NCBI GenBank assembly: GCA_002300355.1
Contig: NSGV01000001.1
Coordinates: 4,216,001-4,280,000, forward strand
Reading direction: 5' to 3'
Source of the DNA: Streptomyces sp. TLI_235
Lineage (GTDB): Bacteria; Actinomycetota; Actinomycetes; Streptomycetales; Streptomycetaceae
Length of the DNA stretch: 64,000 nt
Part shown: positions 1 to 9,057 of the stretch, in pieces
Position numbering within the stretch: the stretch's first letter is position 1
Layout of the letters: each line of letters starts with the position of its first letter
The notes under the pieces: generated by a model
Database searches by the model: none
The model's input: the letters and a program-made list of their open reading frames with translations, nothing else
What the model was told of the DNA's origin: nothing
Made by a program: the position numbers and the translations under genes

Positions 1-1379
1 GTCCGGCCGCCGAGCTGGGCGGCGGCGGTGACGGCTCCGCCGAGCGTGTCGTGCGCGGCCCGGGCGGCGTCCCCGGCGACCCCGGCGGGCAGTCCGTCCT
101 CCAGTCGTGCCTTGTAGACCGCGGTGCCGGCCGTGCCGAGCACCGCGATGCCCAGCGAACCGCCCAGCTCGGACGCGGTCTCCGAGGCGGCCGAGGCAGC
201 GCCGGCCTGCTCCGGCGGCGCGGCCGAGACGACCATCTCGGTGGTGAGCGTCATGGTGCCGACCGAGCCGGCCGCGATCACGCCGGCCGCGGTGAGCGGC
301 AGCCAGAGCGGCGAGTCGGGCCGCACCAGGACCATCAGGGCGTAGCCGCCGGCGCCGGTCAGGAAGCCGGCCGTCATCAGGACGGCCGGGCGGACCCGGC
401 CGGCCAGCGCGCCCACCGAGCCGGCCGCCGCCGCGACACCGACCGAGGGCAGCAGCGCCCAGAGGGAGGCGGTCAGCGGGCTCATCCCCTTCACCAGCTG
501 CAGGTACTGCGAGGTGTAGAGGGTGAAGCCCATCATCGCGAACATCGCCACGGTGTTGACCGTGATCGCCCCGGTGAAGGTGCGGATCCGGAACAGCGCG
601 GGGTCGATCAGCGGGTGCTCGGCGGTGCGCAGCCGGCGGACGAGGGCGACCACGGCCAGCGCCCCGGCGGCCAGCGCGGCGAGAGGCGCGACGGCCCAGC
701 CGTCCACGGCGAGGGTCTTGACGCCGTACACCGCGGGCAGCACGGCGGCGATCGACAGGGCGGCGCCGGGGAGGTCGAAGCGGCCCTGCCGCGGTGCGCG
801 GTACTCCGGCATGAGCACCGGCGCGGTCAGAAGGACGAGCAGCATCACCGGGACGGCGGCCAGGAAGGCCGAGCCCCACCAGAAGTGGTCCAGCAGCAGC
901 CCGCCGGCCACCGGGCCGAGGGTGGCGCCGCCCATCAGCGCGCCGGTCCAGATCCCGAGCGCGGCCTGGCGCTGCTTGGGGTCGTGGAACATGTTGCGGA
1001 TCAGCGCCAGCGTGGACGGCATGACGGTGGCCCCGGCCACCCCCAGCACCGCCCGGGCGGCGATCAGCCCGCCGGGCCCGTCGGCCCGGGCGGCCAGCAG
1101 CGAGGCCGCCGCGAACCCGGCCGCCCCCAGCATCAGCAGCCGCCGCCGGCCGATCCGGTCGCCCAGGGCGCCCATCGGGATCAGCATCCCGGCCAGCAGG
1201 AACGAGTAGATGTCCATGATCCACAGCTGCTGGGTGCCGCTCGGCCGCAGGTCGGTGGAGATGAACGGAACGGCGAAGAAGAGCACGCCCATGTCCATGG
1301 TCAGGACGAGAGTCGGCAGCAGGAGGACGGCGAGTCCGGTCCATTCGCGTCGGCCGGCGCGGCCGTGGGTTGCGGTCAT
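1..1379 (-). CDS. MFS multidrug efflux transporter, DHA2 type (partial)
   Basis: About 459 residues are visible and the 3' end lies beyond the left edge. The minus-strand translation begins MTATHGRAGRREWTGLAVLL and shows the DHA2/QacA-SmvA pattern: a first helix with LTMDMGVLFFAVP, then WIMDIYSFLLAGMLIPMG, then the loop motif GDRIGRRRLLMLGA (motif A) and many further hydrophobic segments. Such proteins are inner-membrane proton-driven exporters of cationic drugs. The gene is divergent from the TetR gene at 1490, with an operator-like inverted repeat between them, which suggests drug-inducible control. The true substrate cannot be read from sequence. Confidence 0.85.
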   Translation of the reverse strand, partial: MTATHGRAGRREWTGLAVLLLPTLVLTMDMGVLFFAVPFISTDLRPSGTQQLWIMDIYSFLLAGMLIPMGALGDRIGRRRLLMLGAAGFAAASLLAARADGPGGLIAARAVLGVAGATVMPSTLALIRNMFHDPKQRQAALGIWTGALMGGATLGPVAGGLLLDHFWWGSAFLAAVPVMLLVLLTAPVLMPEYRAPRQGRFDLPGAALSIAAVLPAVYGVKTLAVDGWAVAPLAALAAGALAVVALVRRLRTAEHPLIDPALFRIRTFTGAITVNTVAMFAMMGFTLYTSQYLQLVKGMSPLTASLWALLPSVGVAAAAGSVGALAGRVRPAVLMTAGFLTGAGGYALMVLVRPDSPLWLPLTAAGVIAAGSVGTMTLTTEMVVSAAPPEQAGAASAASETASELGGSLGIAVLGTAGTAVYKARLEDGLPAGVAGDAARAAHDTLGGAVTAAAQLGGR

Positions 1380-1404
1380 GGCACTGACTGTACGAGCGTA
1401 TGAA

Positions 1405-1425
1405 ACGCTTGTCTAGTACAAGCGT
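1405..1425. promoter_or_regulatory. TetR operator candidate between efflux pump and regulator
   Basis: A perfect inverted repeat ACGCTTGT-N5-ACAAGCGT lies 26 bp upstream of the pump start and 65 bp upstream of the TetR start. Its size and place are typical of a TetR-family operator controlling both divergent genes. Binding is inferred. Confidence 0.6.
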
Positions 1426-1489
1426 CTAAATCGACCGTGTCAGTCGTCCGTGCGAGACGTTCGTCCAGATCGGCGGTAGCATCGGGCGC

Positions 1490-2071
1490 ATGGGAAATCG
1501 CGAGGACCTGCTGGCCGGCGCCAAGCGCTGCCTCCTGGAGAAGGGCTACGGGCGCACCACCGCCCGGGACATCGCCTCCGCCGCGGGCGTCAGCCTGGCC
1601 GCCATCGGCTACCACTACGGCTCCAAGGACGCCCTGCTCACCCAGGCGATGCTGGAGGCGATGGGGGAGTGGGGCGACGAGCTCGGCCGGGTGCTCAGCG
1701 CGCTCGGCGGGGAGACGGACCCTCAGGAACGCTTCGTCGCCGCCTGGGACAAGGTCCTGGAGAGCTTCGCCGAGCACCGCGGCCTGTGGGCGGTGCAGAT
1801 CGAGATCCTTGCCCGGATGGAGCAGTCGCCCGAACTGCGCGAGGTGCTCGGCGGCGCGCAGAAGGAGGCCCGGCTCGGGCTGTCAGCGATGTTCCAGGGC
1901 GTGCCGGAGGTGCCCGACACCCCGGAGGAGCTGGCCCGCGGCGCCTTCTACCAGGCGCTGCTCGCCGGGCTCGCCACCCAGTGGCTGGTCGCGCCCGACA
2001 TCGCCCCGGACGGACGCGAGTTCCTCCAGGGCCTGCGGCTGGTCGGCGCCGAGGTGCTGCCCGGCGCCTGA
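1490..2071 (+). CDS. TetR/AcrR family transcriptional regulator
   Basis: This 193-residue protein has an N-terminal TetR helix-turn-helix at about residues 8-52 (TTARDIASAAGVSLAAIGYHYGSK) followed by an all-helical ligand-binding region. It is divergent from the DHA2 pump gene and probably represses it through the 8-5-8 inverted repeat at 1405-1425, with release on drug binding. The start at 1490 is the only one that keeps the first helix whole. The repressor role is inferred from neighbourhood and family. Confidence 0.85.
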   Translation: MGNREDLLAGAKRCLLEKGYGRTTARDIASAAGVSLAAIGYHYGSKDALLTQAMLEAMGEWGDELGRVLSALGGETDPQERFVAAWDKVLESFAEHRGLWAVQIEILARMEQSPELREVLGGAQKEARLGLSAMFQGVPEVPDTPEELARGAFYQALLAGLATQWLVAPDIAPDGREFLQGLRLVGAEVLPGA

Positions 2072-2087
2072 CCGCCGACGGCCGCCG

Positions 2088-2420
2088 TCAGGCGGTGACG
2101 ACGGTCAGCAGCACGACCGAGTCCTCGTGCGCGAGCAGACCGTGCCGCTCCTGCGGGATGCCGTGCAGCTCGCCGGCCACCGCCTCCCGGCGCCGGCCCG
2201 CCACGGTCAGCGACACCCGGCCGCGCAGCACCAGGAGGCTGGCCGCGACCGGGGCGTTGTGCTCGTCCAGCGAACTACCCGCCGTCAGGGCGATCACGGT
2301 CTGCCGCAGCACGCCGTCGTGCAGCACCAGATGGGCGCTGCGCCCGTGCGGGTGCTCGGCGGCGAGCGCGGCGTGCTGGTCGGCGAGCGCGTCGATGTCG
2401 ACGCGGACGGGTTCGGTCAT
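2088..2420 (-). CDS. cupin-fold small protein
   Basis: A 110-residue protein with the cupin-like stretch LDEHNAPVAASLLVLRGRVSLTVAGRRREAVAGELHGIP followed by a histidine and a final beta strand (DSVVLLTVVTA). The ATG at 2420 has an AAGGAGG site 8 bases upstream; a longer frame to 2462 lacks one. Single-domain cupins of this size bind metal or a small ligand, or act as sensors, but no enzyme activity can be assigned. It is transcribed toward the TetR gene. Confidence 0.7.
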   Translation of the reverse strand: MTEPVRVDIDALADQHAALAAEHPHGRSAHLVLHDGVLRQTVIALTAGSSLDEHNAPVAASLLVLRGRVSLTVAGRRREAVAGELHGIPQERHGLLAHEDSVVLLTVVTA

Positions 2421-2533
2421 CGCGGCCTCCTTGCGGACTCGACACCCCGAACCATGAGACACCCCTCAGGCATCCGGCCGCACCCGCACCCGCTCGGCGT
2501 GCGGCCCGCCCGGACCGGCCCGATCGTGGAGGC

Positions 2534-2806
2534 ATGGCGACCAACCAGAAATTCAGCAACGGATTCCGCGTCAACCGCACCATGCTCGGCACCGGAGTGG
2601 TGCTCACCGGCATCGGCGCCGTGCTCTCGCTGGCCGGCACGGCGATCGTGTGCGTGACCCTGGCCTCGGCGGGCCGCGACTACGTCAACCGGATGGAGAC
2701 CCCGCCGAGCGAGCAGGCACGGCGGGCGATGCAGCAGGCGAAGGCCGCCTCGATGGCGGGCCTGGAGGCCTGGCGCACCGAGAGCACCAAGGCCTCCGCC
2801 AACTGA
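2534..2806 (+). CDS. small single-span membrane protein, unknown function
   Basis: A 90-residue protein with a short polar N-terminus, one hydrophobic segment at about residues 18-46 (GTGVVLTGIGAVLSLAGTAI onward), then a charged helical tail rich in Ala, Arg and Lys. It stands alone between two minus-strand genes. I recognise no enzymatic motif. It resembles the small one-span proteins common in Streptomyces. Confidence 0.6.
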   Translation: MATNQKFSNGFRVNRTMLGTGVVLTGIGAVLSLAGTAIVCVTLASAGRDYVNRMETPPSEQARRAMQQAKAASMAGLEAWRTESTKASAN

Positions 2807-2834
2807 GCCCCGCCGCGCGGACCGGGGCTCGTCG

Positions 2835-4541
2835 TCAGGGCCGGGGCAGCACTGCCCCGGCCTCCTGGCGCAGCTCCTGCTTGAGGACCTTGCCGGTCGG
2901 GTTGCGCGGCAGCGGCCCGGCGCGGAACACCACATGGGCGGGCACCTTGAACGCGGCCAGCCGGGCCGCCACGTGCGCGCGGACCTCCGCCGCGTCCGGC
3001 CCCGCGCCCGCGTGTGCCACGACCACGGCCGCGACCTCCTCGCCCAGCAGCGGGTGCGGGACACCGACCACCGCGGCGTCCGCGATGTCCGGATGGCTCA
3101 ACAGGACACCCTCGACCTCGCCGCAGTAGACGTTCTCGCCGCCGCGGATCACCACGTCCTTCAGCCGGTCCACCACGTACACCTCGCCGTCCGCCCGCCG
3201 CGCGAGGTCCCCGGTGCGGAACCAGCCGTCGGCGGTGAACGCGGCGGCGGTGGCCTCCGGGTCGCCGCGGTAGCCGAGGAACACCGGCTGGCCGCGCAGC
3301 AGCAGTTCGCCGATCTCGCCGTCCGGCAGCGGTGCGCCGTCCGGGCCGGCGATCCGGACCTCCACCGCCGGGCACGGCCGGCCGATCGACTCCGGCCGGG
3401 CCAGGTAGCGGGCGCCCACGTTGGCCGTCACCCCGCCGCAGGTCTCGGTCAGGCCGTAGCCGTTGCGGGCCTCCACCCGGCCGCCGAAGGTACGGGCGAT
3501 CCGCCCGGCGAGGCCGGGCGGGGCGGGCGCGCCGCCGGTGCTGACCATGGTGAGGCTCGCCAGCGGATCACCGGCCGCGTCGGCCGCGTCGAGCAGGCCG
3601 AGCGCGGTGGTGGGCACCCCGGCGAAGATCGTGACGCGGTGCCGGGCGATCAGCTCCCGTGCCGCGTCCGCCTCCCAGCGGTGCATCAGGACGGTCGTCC
3701 CGCCCGCGGCCATCGCCAGGAAGACCGAGGTGAAGGCCGCCACGTGGAAGAACGGGAAGGTCATCAGCACGGTCGGCGGCGGCGCCGCCTGCGGGGCCTC
3801 GCCCCGGCAGAGCGCCGCCCCGGCGGCGAAGAACCGCGGGGTGTGCGCGCCCGCGCACCAGTTGGCGTGGCTGGCCGCCACGCCCTTGGGCCGGCCGGTG
3901 GTGCCCGAGGTGTAGATCAGGGTGGCCGGGTCGTCCGGGCCCGCGACCGGCTCCGGGGCCGGAAGGCCGGTGAGCGGCAGGTCCTCGAACCGGTCGTGCG
4001 GGCCGGCCGTGTCGCCCGTGCCGCCCGTGCCGGCCGCGCCGACGGTGAGCAGCGGCACGCCGTTCACCGCCGCCCAGTCGGCCGTCCGTCCGGCGCGCTC
4101 CCGGTCGGTGACGACCAGGCCCGGAGTGCAGTCGTCCAGCGCGCGGGCCAGCTCCTCCGCCCCCCACCACGCGTTCAGCGGGACGGCGACCAGGCCCGCG
4201 GCCTGCGCGGCCCAGAAGGCGATCTGCCACTCCGGAAGGTTGCGCATCGCGATCACCACCCGGTCGCCCGGGCGCAGCCCGTACACCGTACGGAAGCGGT
4301 GGGCGAGCGCCGAGGCGGCGGCGTGGTGCTCGGCGAACGTCCAGACCCGCTCGCCGGCCACCAGGAACGGGCGGTCGCCGTGGGCGAGGGTGGCGTCGAA
4401 CAGCTCCCGCAGGGTGCGGGGGCCGCGGACGTACCGCGGCCCCCGCGGGCCGGGCTCCGCCTCGAACGGCGCGCCGGGCGCGGCCAGCGACCGGTGGGCG
4501 CGGGCGACGGCGGCGAGCGAGTCCTCCGGTGCGGTGGTCAT
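2835..4541 (-). CDS. acyl-CoA synthetase (AMP-forming)
   Basis: A 568-residue member of the ANL superfamily. It should activate a fatty or aromatic acid to the acyl-adenylate and then the CoA thioester. Visible motifs are the P-loop LIYTSGTTGRPKGV, GYGLTETCGG, the hinge GWFRTGDLARR, DRLKDVVIRGGENVYCGEVE, and the C-terminal catalytic lysine in NPTGKVLKQELR. It lies 13 bases downstream of the acyl-CoA dehydrogenase, so the two are probably co-transcribed as a beta-oxidation or acid-catabolism pair under the divergent tandem TetR at 5871. Substrate chain length is unknown. Confidence 0.88.
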   Translation of the reverse strand: MTTAPEDSLAAVARAHRSLAAPGAPFEAEPGPRGPRYVRGPRTLRELFDATLAHGDRPFLVAGERVWTFAEHHAAASALAHRFRTVYGLRPGDRVVIAMRNLPEWQIAFWAAQAAGLVAVPLNAWWGAEELARALDDCTPGLVVTDRERAGRTADWAAVNGVPLLTVGAAGTGGTGDTAGPHDRFEDLPLTGLPAPEPVAGPDDPATLIYTSGTTGRPKGVAASHANWCAGAHTPRFFAAGAALCRGEAPQAAPPPTVLMTFPFFHVAAFTSVFLAMAAGGTTVLMHRWEADAARELIARHRVTIFAGVPTTALGLLDAADAAGDPLASLTMVSTGGAPAPPGLAGRIARTFGGRVEARNGYGLTETCGGVTANVGARYLARPESIGRPCPAVEVRIAGPDGAPLPDGEIGELLLRGQPVFLGYRGDPEATAAAFTADGWFRTGDLARRADGEVYVVDRLKDVVIRGGENVYCGEVEGVLLSHPDIADAAVVGVPHPLLGEEVAAVVVAHAGAGPDAAEVRAHVAARLAAFKVPAHVVFRAGPLPRNPTGKVLKQELRQEAGAVLPRP

Positions 4542-4554
4542 CGGCCCGGTGACC

Positions 4555-5712
4555 TCACAGGCCCAGCGACTTGGCGATGATGGTCTTCATGACCTCGCTG
4601 GTGCCGCCGTAGATCCGGAACACCCGGTTGTCGGTGTAGAGGCGGGCGATCGGGTACTCCAGGATGTAGCCGTAACCGCCGTGCAGCTGGAGGCACTTGT
4701 CGATCACGTCGGAGGCCGACTCGGTGCAGAACAGCTTGGCGGCCGCCGCGTCCGCGACCGTCAGCTCGCCGTGCTGGTAGAGCTCCAGGGCGCGGTCGAC
4801 CATCGACTGCTGGGCCACCACCTGCGCCTCGCAGTCGGCCAGGGTGAACTTGGTGTTCTGGAACTCCGCGACGGCCTGGCCGAAGACCTTGCGGTCCTTC
4901 ACGTACTGCACCGCGAAGCGCACCGCGGCGGCCGCGGCGGCGTACGCGCCGACGGCGATCGCCAGCCGCTCCTGCACCAGGTTGTGGGTGAGGTACGAGA
5001 AGGCCCTGCCCTCCTCGCCCAGCAGGTCCTCCACCGGCACCTTCACGTCGGTGAAGGACAGCTCGGCGGTGTCCGAGGTGCGCAGGCCGATCTTCTGCAG
5101 CTTGCGGCCGACCGCGTAGCCCTCGGACTTCGTGTCCACGCAGAGGATCGACAGGCCGGCCCGGCGGTTCGCCGGGTCGTACGGGGCGGTGCGGGCCACC
5201 ACCAGGACGAGGTCCGCCAGCACACCGCCGGTGATGAAGGTCTTCGCGCCGTTCAGGACGTAGTGGGTGCCGTCCTCGGAGAGCTTCGCGGTGGTCGAGA
5301 TGCCCGCCAGGTCGGAGCCGGCGCCCGGCTCGGTCATCGCGATCGCCGTCATGATGTCGCCGGAGACGAAGCCGGGCAGCCAGCGCTGCTTCTGCTCCTC
5401 GTTCGCGTACTCCAGCAGGTACGGCAGCACCAGGCCGGTGTGCACCCCCGACGAGCCGAAGCTGACACCCGCCCGGGCGACCTCCTCGGTGACGACCGCC
5501 TGGTACTTGAAGCCGCTCTCGCCCGCGCCGCCGTACTCCTCCGGTACCTCGATGCCGTACACGCCGAGCGCGCCGAGCTTGCGGTAGAAGTCGCGCGGCG
5601 GGTGACCGGCCGCCTCCCAGCTCTCGTAGACCGGGACGACCTCCTTGGCGATGAAGTCCCGGATGGTCGCCCGGAACGCCTCGTGGTCCTCGTTGAACAC
5701 CGTCCGGCGCAC
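4555..5712 (-). CDS. acyl-CoA dehydrogenase
   Basis: A 385-residue FAD enzyme that introduces the alpha-beta double bond in acyl-CoA. Visible motifs are MTEPGAGSDLAG (FAD/substrate loop), GAKTFITGG, RKVFGQAVAEFQNTKF, QLHGGYGYILEYPIAR, and the C-terminal YGGTSEVMKTIIA with the usual catalytic glutamate. I chose the GTG at 5712 because GAAGGGAG lies 7 bases upstream; the longer frame starts with TTG at 5751 and has no site. It is the first gene of a two-gene operon with the acyl-CoA synthetase. Confidence 0.9.
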   Translation of the reverse strand: MRRTVFNEDHEAFRATIRDFIAKEVVPVYESWEAAGHPPRDFYRKLGALGVYGIEVPEEYGGAGESGFKYQAVVTEEVARAGVSFGSSGVHTGLVLPYLLEYANEEQKQRWLPGFVSGDIMTAIAMTEPGAGSDLAGISTTAKLSEDGTHYVLNGAKTFITGGVLADLVLVVARTAPYDPANRRAGLSILCVDTKSEGYAVGRKLQKIGLRTSDTAELSFTDVKVPVEDLLGEEGRAFSYLTHNLVQERLAIAVGAYAAAAAAVRFAVQYVKDRKVFGQAVAEFQNTKFTLADCEAQVVAQQSMVDRALELYQHGELTVADAAAAKLFCTESASDVIDKCLQLHGGYGYILEYPIARLYTDNRVFRIYGGTSEVMKTIIAKSLGL

Positions 5713-5870
5713 GGCGGCGCTCCCTTCGTTCGGCGGCTGATCGCCAGACAAGTTAATCGCCGGTAGCCCCGGGTGTAAAGCATCCGCGCGGCTTTTCCAC
5801 GCAGGTCACGGACGGGATAAGTGAATCCTTGCTACCCTGGCGCCGATCACCGGACGGGCGGAGGGCACAG

Positions 5871-7094
5871 GTGGCAGCGGAGCGCGGGCCGGCCGCGGGT
5901 GGGCGTGTCGTACGCAGGCCGCCCGGACGCAAGGCACAGATCCTGGCCGTCGCGGCCGGACAGTTCCACCGGCGCGGCTACCACCAGGTCTCCATGGCCG
6001 AACTCGCCGCCGAGGTGGGCATCACCGCACCCGCCCTCTACCGCCACTTCCGCAGCAAGCCGGAACTGCTGCTGCGCGCCGTCACCGCCGACCTGGACGC
6101 CCTGCACACCGCCGTCCGGGCCGGCACCGGCGGGAGCGCCGACCTGTGCACCGCCCTCGCCGCCGTCGCCGTCGACCACCGCACCCTCGGCACCCTCTGG
6201 CATCGCGACGCCCGGCTGCTGCCACCCGCCCAGCGCGCCGCGCTGCGCCGCCGGCTGCGGGCCGACGTCCGCCGGATGACGGATTCACTGGCGGCTGTCC
6301 GCACCGAACTCGCCGACGGGCAGGCCGAGTTCCTCTGCTGGTCGCTGCTCTCCGGCTACGGCAGCCTCTCGTACCACACCTTCGCGCCGCCCCGGCGGTG
6401 GTTCGAGAACCTGCTGCGGCGGATCGGCGCCGAGCTGCTCGCCGTCGAGCCGATCCCCCCGAGCGGCCTGCCCGCCGCCGCACCCGCACCGTCGCCGGCC
6501 GACGGGTCGCGCCGCGAGGCGCTGCTCCAGGCCGCCGTCCGGCTGTTCCACGAGCGGGGCTTCGACAACGTCTCCACCGACCGGATCGGCGCCGCCGCCG
6601 GCATCTCCGGGCCCAGCGTCTACAAGCACTTCGCCACCAAGGCCGACCTGCTCGCCGCCGCCACCGTCCGCAGCCGCGAACGGCTCTGGCACGAGGTCGA
6701 AGGGGCGATCGCCGCAGGCGGCGGACCGGCCGGGGCGCTGGAGTCCGGCCTGCACGCCTACCTCGGCTTCGCCCGCCGCAACAGCCACTACCTCGGCGTG
6801 ATGCTCAGCGAGACCGAGCGGCTCGACCCGCCCGACCGGCGGGCCGCCGTCGACTTCCGCCGGGACTTCCTGCGGGTCTGGGTCGGCCTGCTCCAGCAGG
6901 TCCGGCCCGACTACGACACCGCCGAGGCCAGGATCCGCGTCCACGCCATGTTCGCCGTCGTCAACGACGGCGTCCGGCACCGCCCCGGCGGCACCGGGCC
7001 CGCCGCCGGCCTGTTGGGACCCGCCGCCCGTGCCGTGCTCGGCCTGCCTGCGGCACCCCGGCCGATCTCGGGAAAAGAGCTGGTCGGCGGATAG
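5871..7094 (+). CDS. tandem TetR-family regulator (two DNA-binding domains)
   Basis: A 407-residue protein made of two TetR units in one chain. The first helix-turn-helix includes VSMAELAAEVGITAPALYRHF and the second, about 200 residues later, includes VSTDRIGAAAGISGPSVYKHF. The units are joined by a Pro/Ala-rich linker. The GTG at 5871 has GGAGGG 6 bases upstream, whereas the longer frame begins with TTG at 5829. It is divergent from the acyl-CoA dehydrogenase/ligase operon, which it probably represses in response to an acyl-CoA. The Hsp90-like gene begins only 23 bp after its stop, so read-through is possible. Confidence 0.85.
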   Translation: MAAERGPAAGGRVVRRPPGRKAQILAVAAGQFHRRGYHQVSMAELAAEVGITAPALYRHFRSKPELLLRAVTADLDALHTAVRAGTGGSADLCTALAAVAVDHRTLGTLWHRDARLLPPAQRAALRRRLRADVRRMTDSLAAVRTELADGQAEFLCWSLLSGYGSLSYHTFAPPRRWFENLLRRIGAELLAVEPIPPSGLPAAAPAPSPADGSRREALLQAAVRLFHERGFDNVSTDRIGAAAGISGPSVYKHFATKADLLAAATVRSRERLWHEVEGAIAAGGGPAGALESGLHAYLGFARRNSHYLGVMLSETERLDPPDRRAAVDFRRDFLRVWVGLLQQVRPDYDTAEARIRVHAMFAVVNDGVRHRPGGTGPAAGLLGPAARAVLGLPAAPRPISGKELVGG

Positions 7095-7117
7095 TCGTAC
7101 TGGCAGAATCCGGGCTC

Positions 7118-8950
7118 ATGTCCCAAGGTCTGCCGCCCGGCGAGAATCTGCGCACGACCGAGGTCGACCTCGGCGGGCTGGTGAGCGTCCTCGCCACCCA
7201 TCTGTACTCCACCCCACTGGTCGCCCTGCGCGAGCTCGTCCAGAACGCCCACGACTCGCACACCCGCCGCCGCCTGGAGGACCCGGAGTGCGCCGACGTG
7301 CCGCTCATCCGGGTCCGCGGCGACGCCGCACGGCGCACCGTCGTCATCGAGGACACCGGCGCCGGCCTCACCGAACCCGAGATCCACGCCTACCTCGCCA
7401 CCGTCGGCACCGGCTACACCCGGATGCTGCGCGACCTGACCGGCAACCAGGACCTCATCGGGGCCTTCGGACTCGGCTTCCTCTCCGCCTTCTCGGTCGC
7501 CGACGAGGTCACCGTCACCACCACCTCGCACCGCGAACCCGGACTCGGCCACCGCTACCGCAGCCGCGGCGGCGAGCAGTACGGCGTCGACCCCGTCGAC
7601 CCCCGGCCCGCCCCCGGCACCGCCGTCGAACTCCTCCTCAAGGCCGAGCACGGCCACCTCGCCGACGAGGACGCCCTGCGCGAGGTCCTCGGCCGCTACT
7701 GCGTGCTGCTGCCGATCCCGGTGTACGTCGGCGACGACGAACACCCCGTCAACGACGTCCCGGTGCCGTGGCGGCAGAACGTCGACGGCGACCCGCACGC
7801 TGCCCGGATGGCGTTCGCCTCCGCCTTCGGCCGCCGCTTCGAACCGCTCACCGCCTTCCCCGTCACCCCCGTCGAGGGCACCACCGACGCCGTCGGCCTG
7901 CTCTGGGTCCAGGACGGCGGCACCTACGGCTCCACCGACAACCGCGACCTCGCCGTCTACCTGCGCGGCATGCTCCTCGCCGACGACGCCCGCGACCTGC
8001 TGCCCGGCTGGGCCGGATTCATCGGCGGCGTCGTCGAGTCCAGCCGGCTCACACCCACCGCCAGCCGCGAGGACCTCCAGCGCGACGAGCACTACCGCGC
8101 CCTCCGGAAGGCCCTCGCCGACGCCGTCGTCGACGGCCTCTACGAGACCGCCCGCCTGCACCCCGCCGCCTGGCGCCGCATCCTCGCCCGACACGGCCAG
8201 GACCTGCTCGGCGCCGCCCTCTGCGACGACCGCCTCCTCACCCTGCTCGCCGACGACGTCCCCGTCCCCACCTCCCAGGGCGACCTCACCGCCGGCGCCC
8301 TGCGCGCCGCCGGCCGCGGCGCCCTGCACGTCGCCCTCGGCAGCACCGGAGGCTTCGAGGAGATGCTCTACCGCGCCATGCAGGTGCCGATCGCCCGCGG
8401 CGACCGGTACGCCGTCCTGCCCTTCCTGCGGCGCTACGCCCAGCTCAAGGACTGCCGGATCGTCGAACTCGGCAGCGAGAGCGGCAACCGCGAACTCTTC
8501 CGCGACCCCGCCGAACCGCTCGCCGCCGAGGAGACCGCCTGGCTCACCGCCGCCCTCGCCGACGACGGCGAACAGCTCGTCCCCGCCCGCTTCGACCCGC
8601 CGGGGCTGCCGCTCGTCCTGGTGCCCGACCGCGAGGCCGAACTCAAGGCCCGCATCGAGGACGACCGGGCCGACTCCCGGATCCCGTTCGCGGCACTGCG
8701 GCTCGCCCGCGCCTTCACCGCCCGCACCGACGGCACCGTCAAGGCCCGGCTCTACCTCAACCTCGCCTCACCGGCCGTCCAGGACCTGCTCACCGCCTAC
8801 CGCGCCGGGCACACCGGCAGCGCCACCGCCGCGGGGCTGCTCCGCTCGCTCAAGGTGATCATGGCCGCGGCGGGCGGCTCCGCCAACGGCGACCTCACCG
8901 CCGCCCTCACCGGCATCGGCACCGCGGTCGCCGCACTGACCTGGTCGTAG
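7118..8950 (+). CDS. Hsp90-like (HtpG-related) GHKL ATPase
   Basis: A 610-residue protein with the Hsp90 Bergerat fold at its N-terminus: RELVQNAHDSH (Asn for Mg-ATP), EDTGAGLT (DxGxG) and GAFGLGFLSAF (lid glycines), followed by a middle region with SRLTPTASREDLQRDE, close to the Hsp90 arginine segment. The remaining C-terminal half is divergent and lacks obvious HtpG dimerisation sequence. It should act as a cytoplasmic ATP-driven chaperone or remodeller. It lies between the tandem TetR gene and a large TPR-like protein at 9058, which suggests a dedicated chaperone-cochaperone pair. Only the ATPase call is firm. Confidence 0.85.
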   Translation: MSQGLPPGENLRTTEVDLGGLVSVLATHLYSTPLVALRELVQNAHDSHTRRRLEDPECADVPLIRVRGDAARRTVVIEDTGAGLTEPEIHAYLATVGTGYTRMLRDLTGNQDLIGAFGLGFLSAFSVADEVTVTTTSHREPGLGHRYRSRGGEQYGVDPVDPRPAPGTAVELLLKAEHGHLADEDALREVLGRYCVLLPIPVYVGDDEHPVNDVPVPWRQNVDGDPHAARMAFASAFGRRFEPLTAFPVTPVEGTTDAVGLLWVQDGGTYGSTDNRDLAVYLRGMLLADDARDLLPGWAGFIGGVVESSRLTPTASREDLQRDEHYRALRKALADAVVDGLYETARLHPAAWRRILARHGQDLLGAALCDDRLLTLLADDVPVPTSQGDLTAGALRAAGRGALHVALGSTGGFEEMLYRAMQVPIARGDRYAVLPFLRRYAQLKDCRIVELGSESGNRELFRDPAEPLAAEETAWLTAALADDGEQLVPARFDPPGLPLVLVPDREAELKARIEDDRADSRIPFAALRLARAFTARTDGTVKARLYLNLASPAVQDLLTAYRAGHTGSATAAGLLRSLKVIMAAAGGSANGDLTAALTGIGTAVAALTWS

Positions 8951-9057
8951 GGGAGTACCCCGCGCGCCCCTGACGGTTCACCGCCGGCGTCCCCGGGAGT
9001 GCACCGCCCGCGCCCCCGGCGGGTTGCCCGATCTTTCGTTCGTGAGGAGTTCACCGA

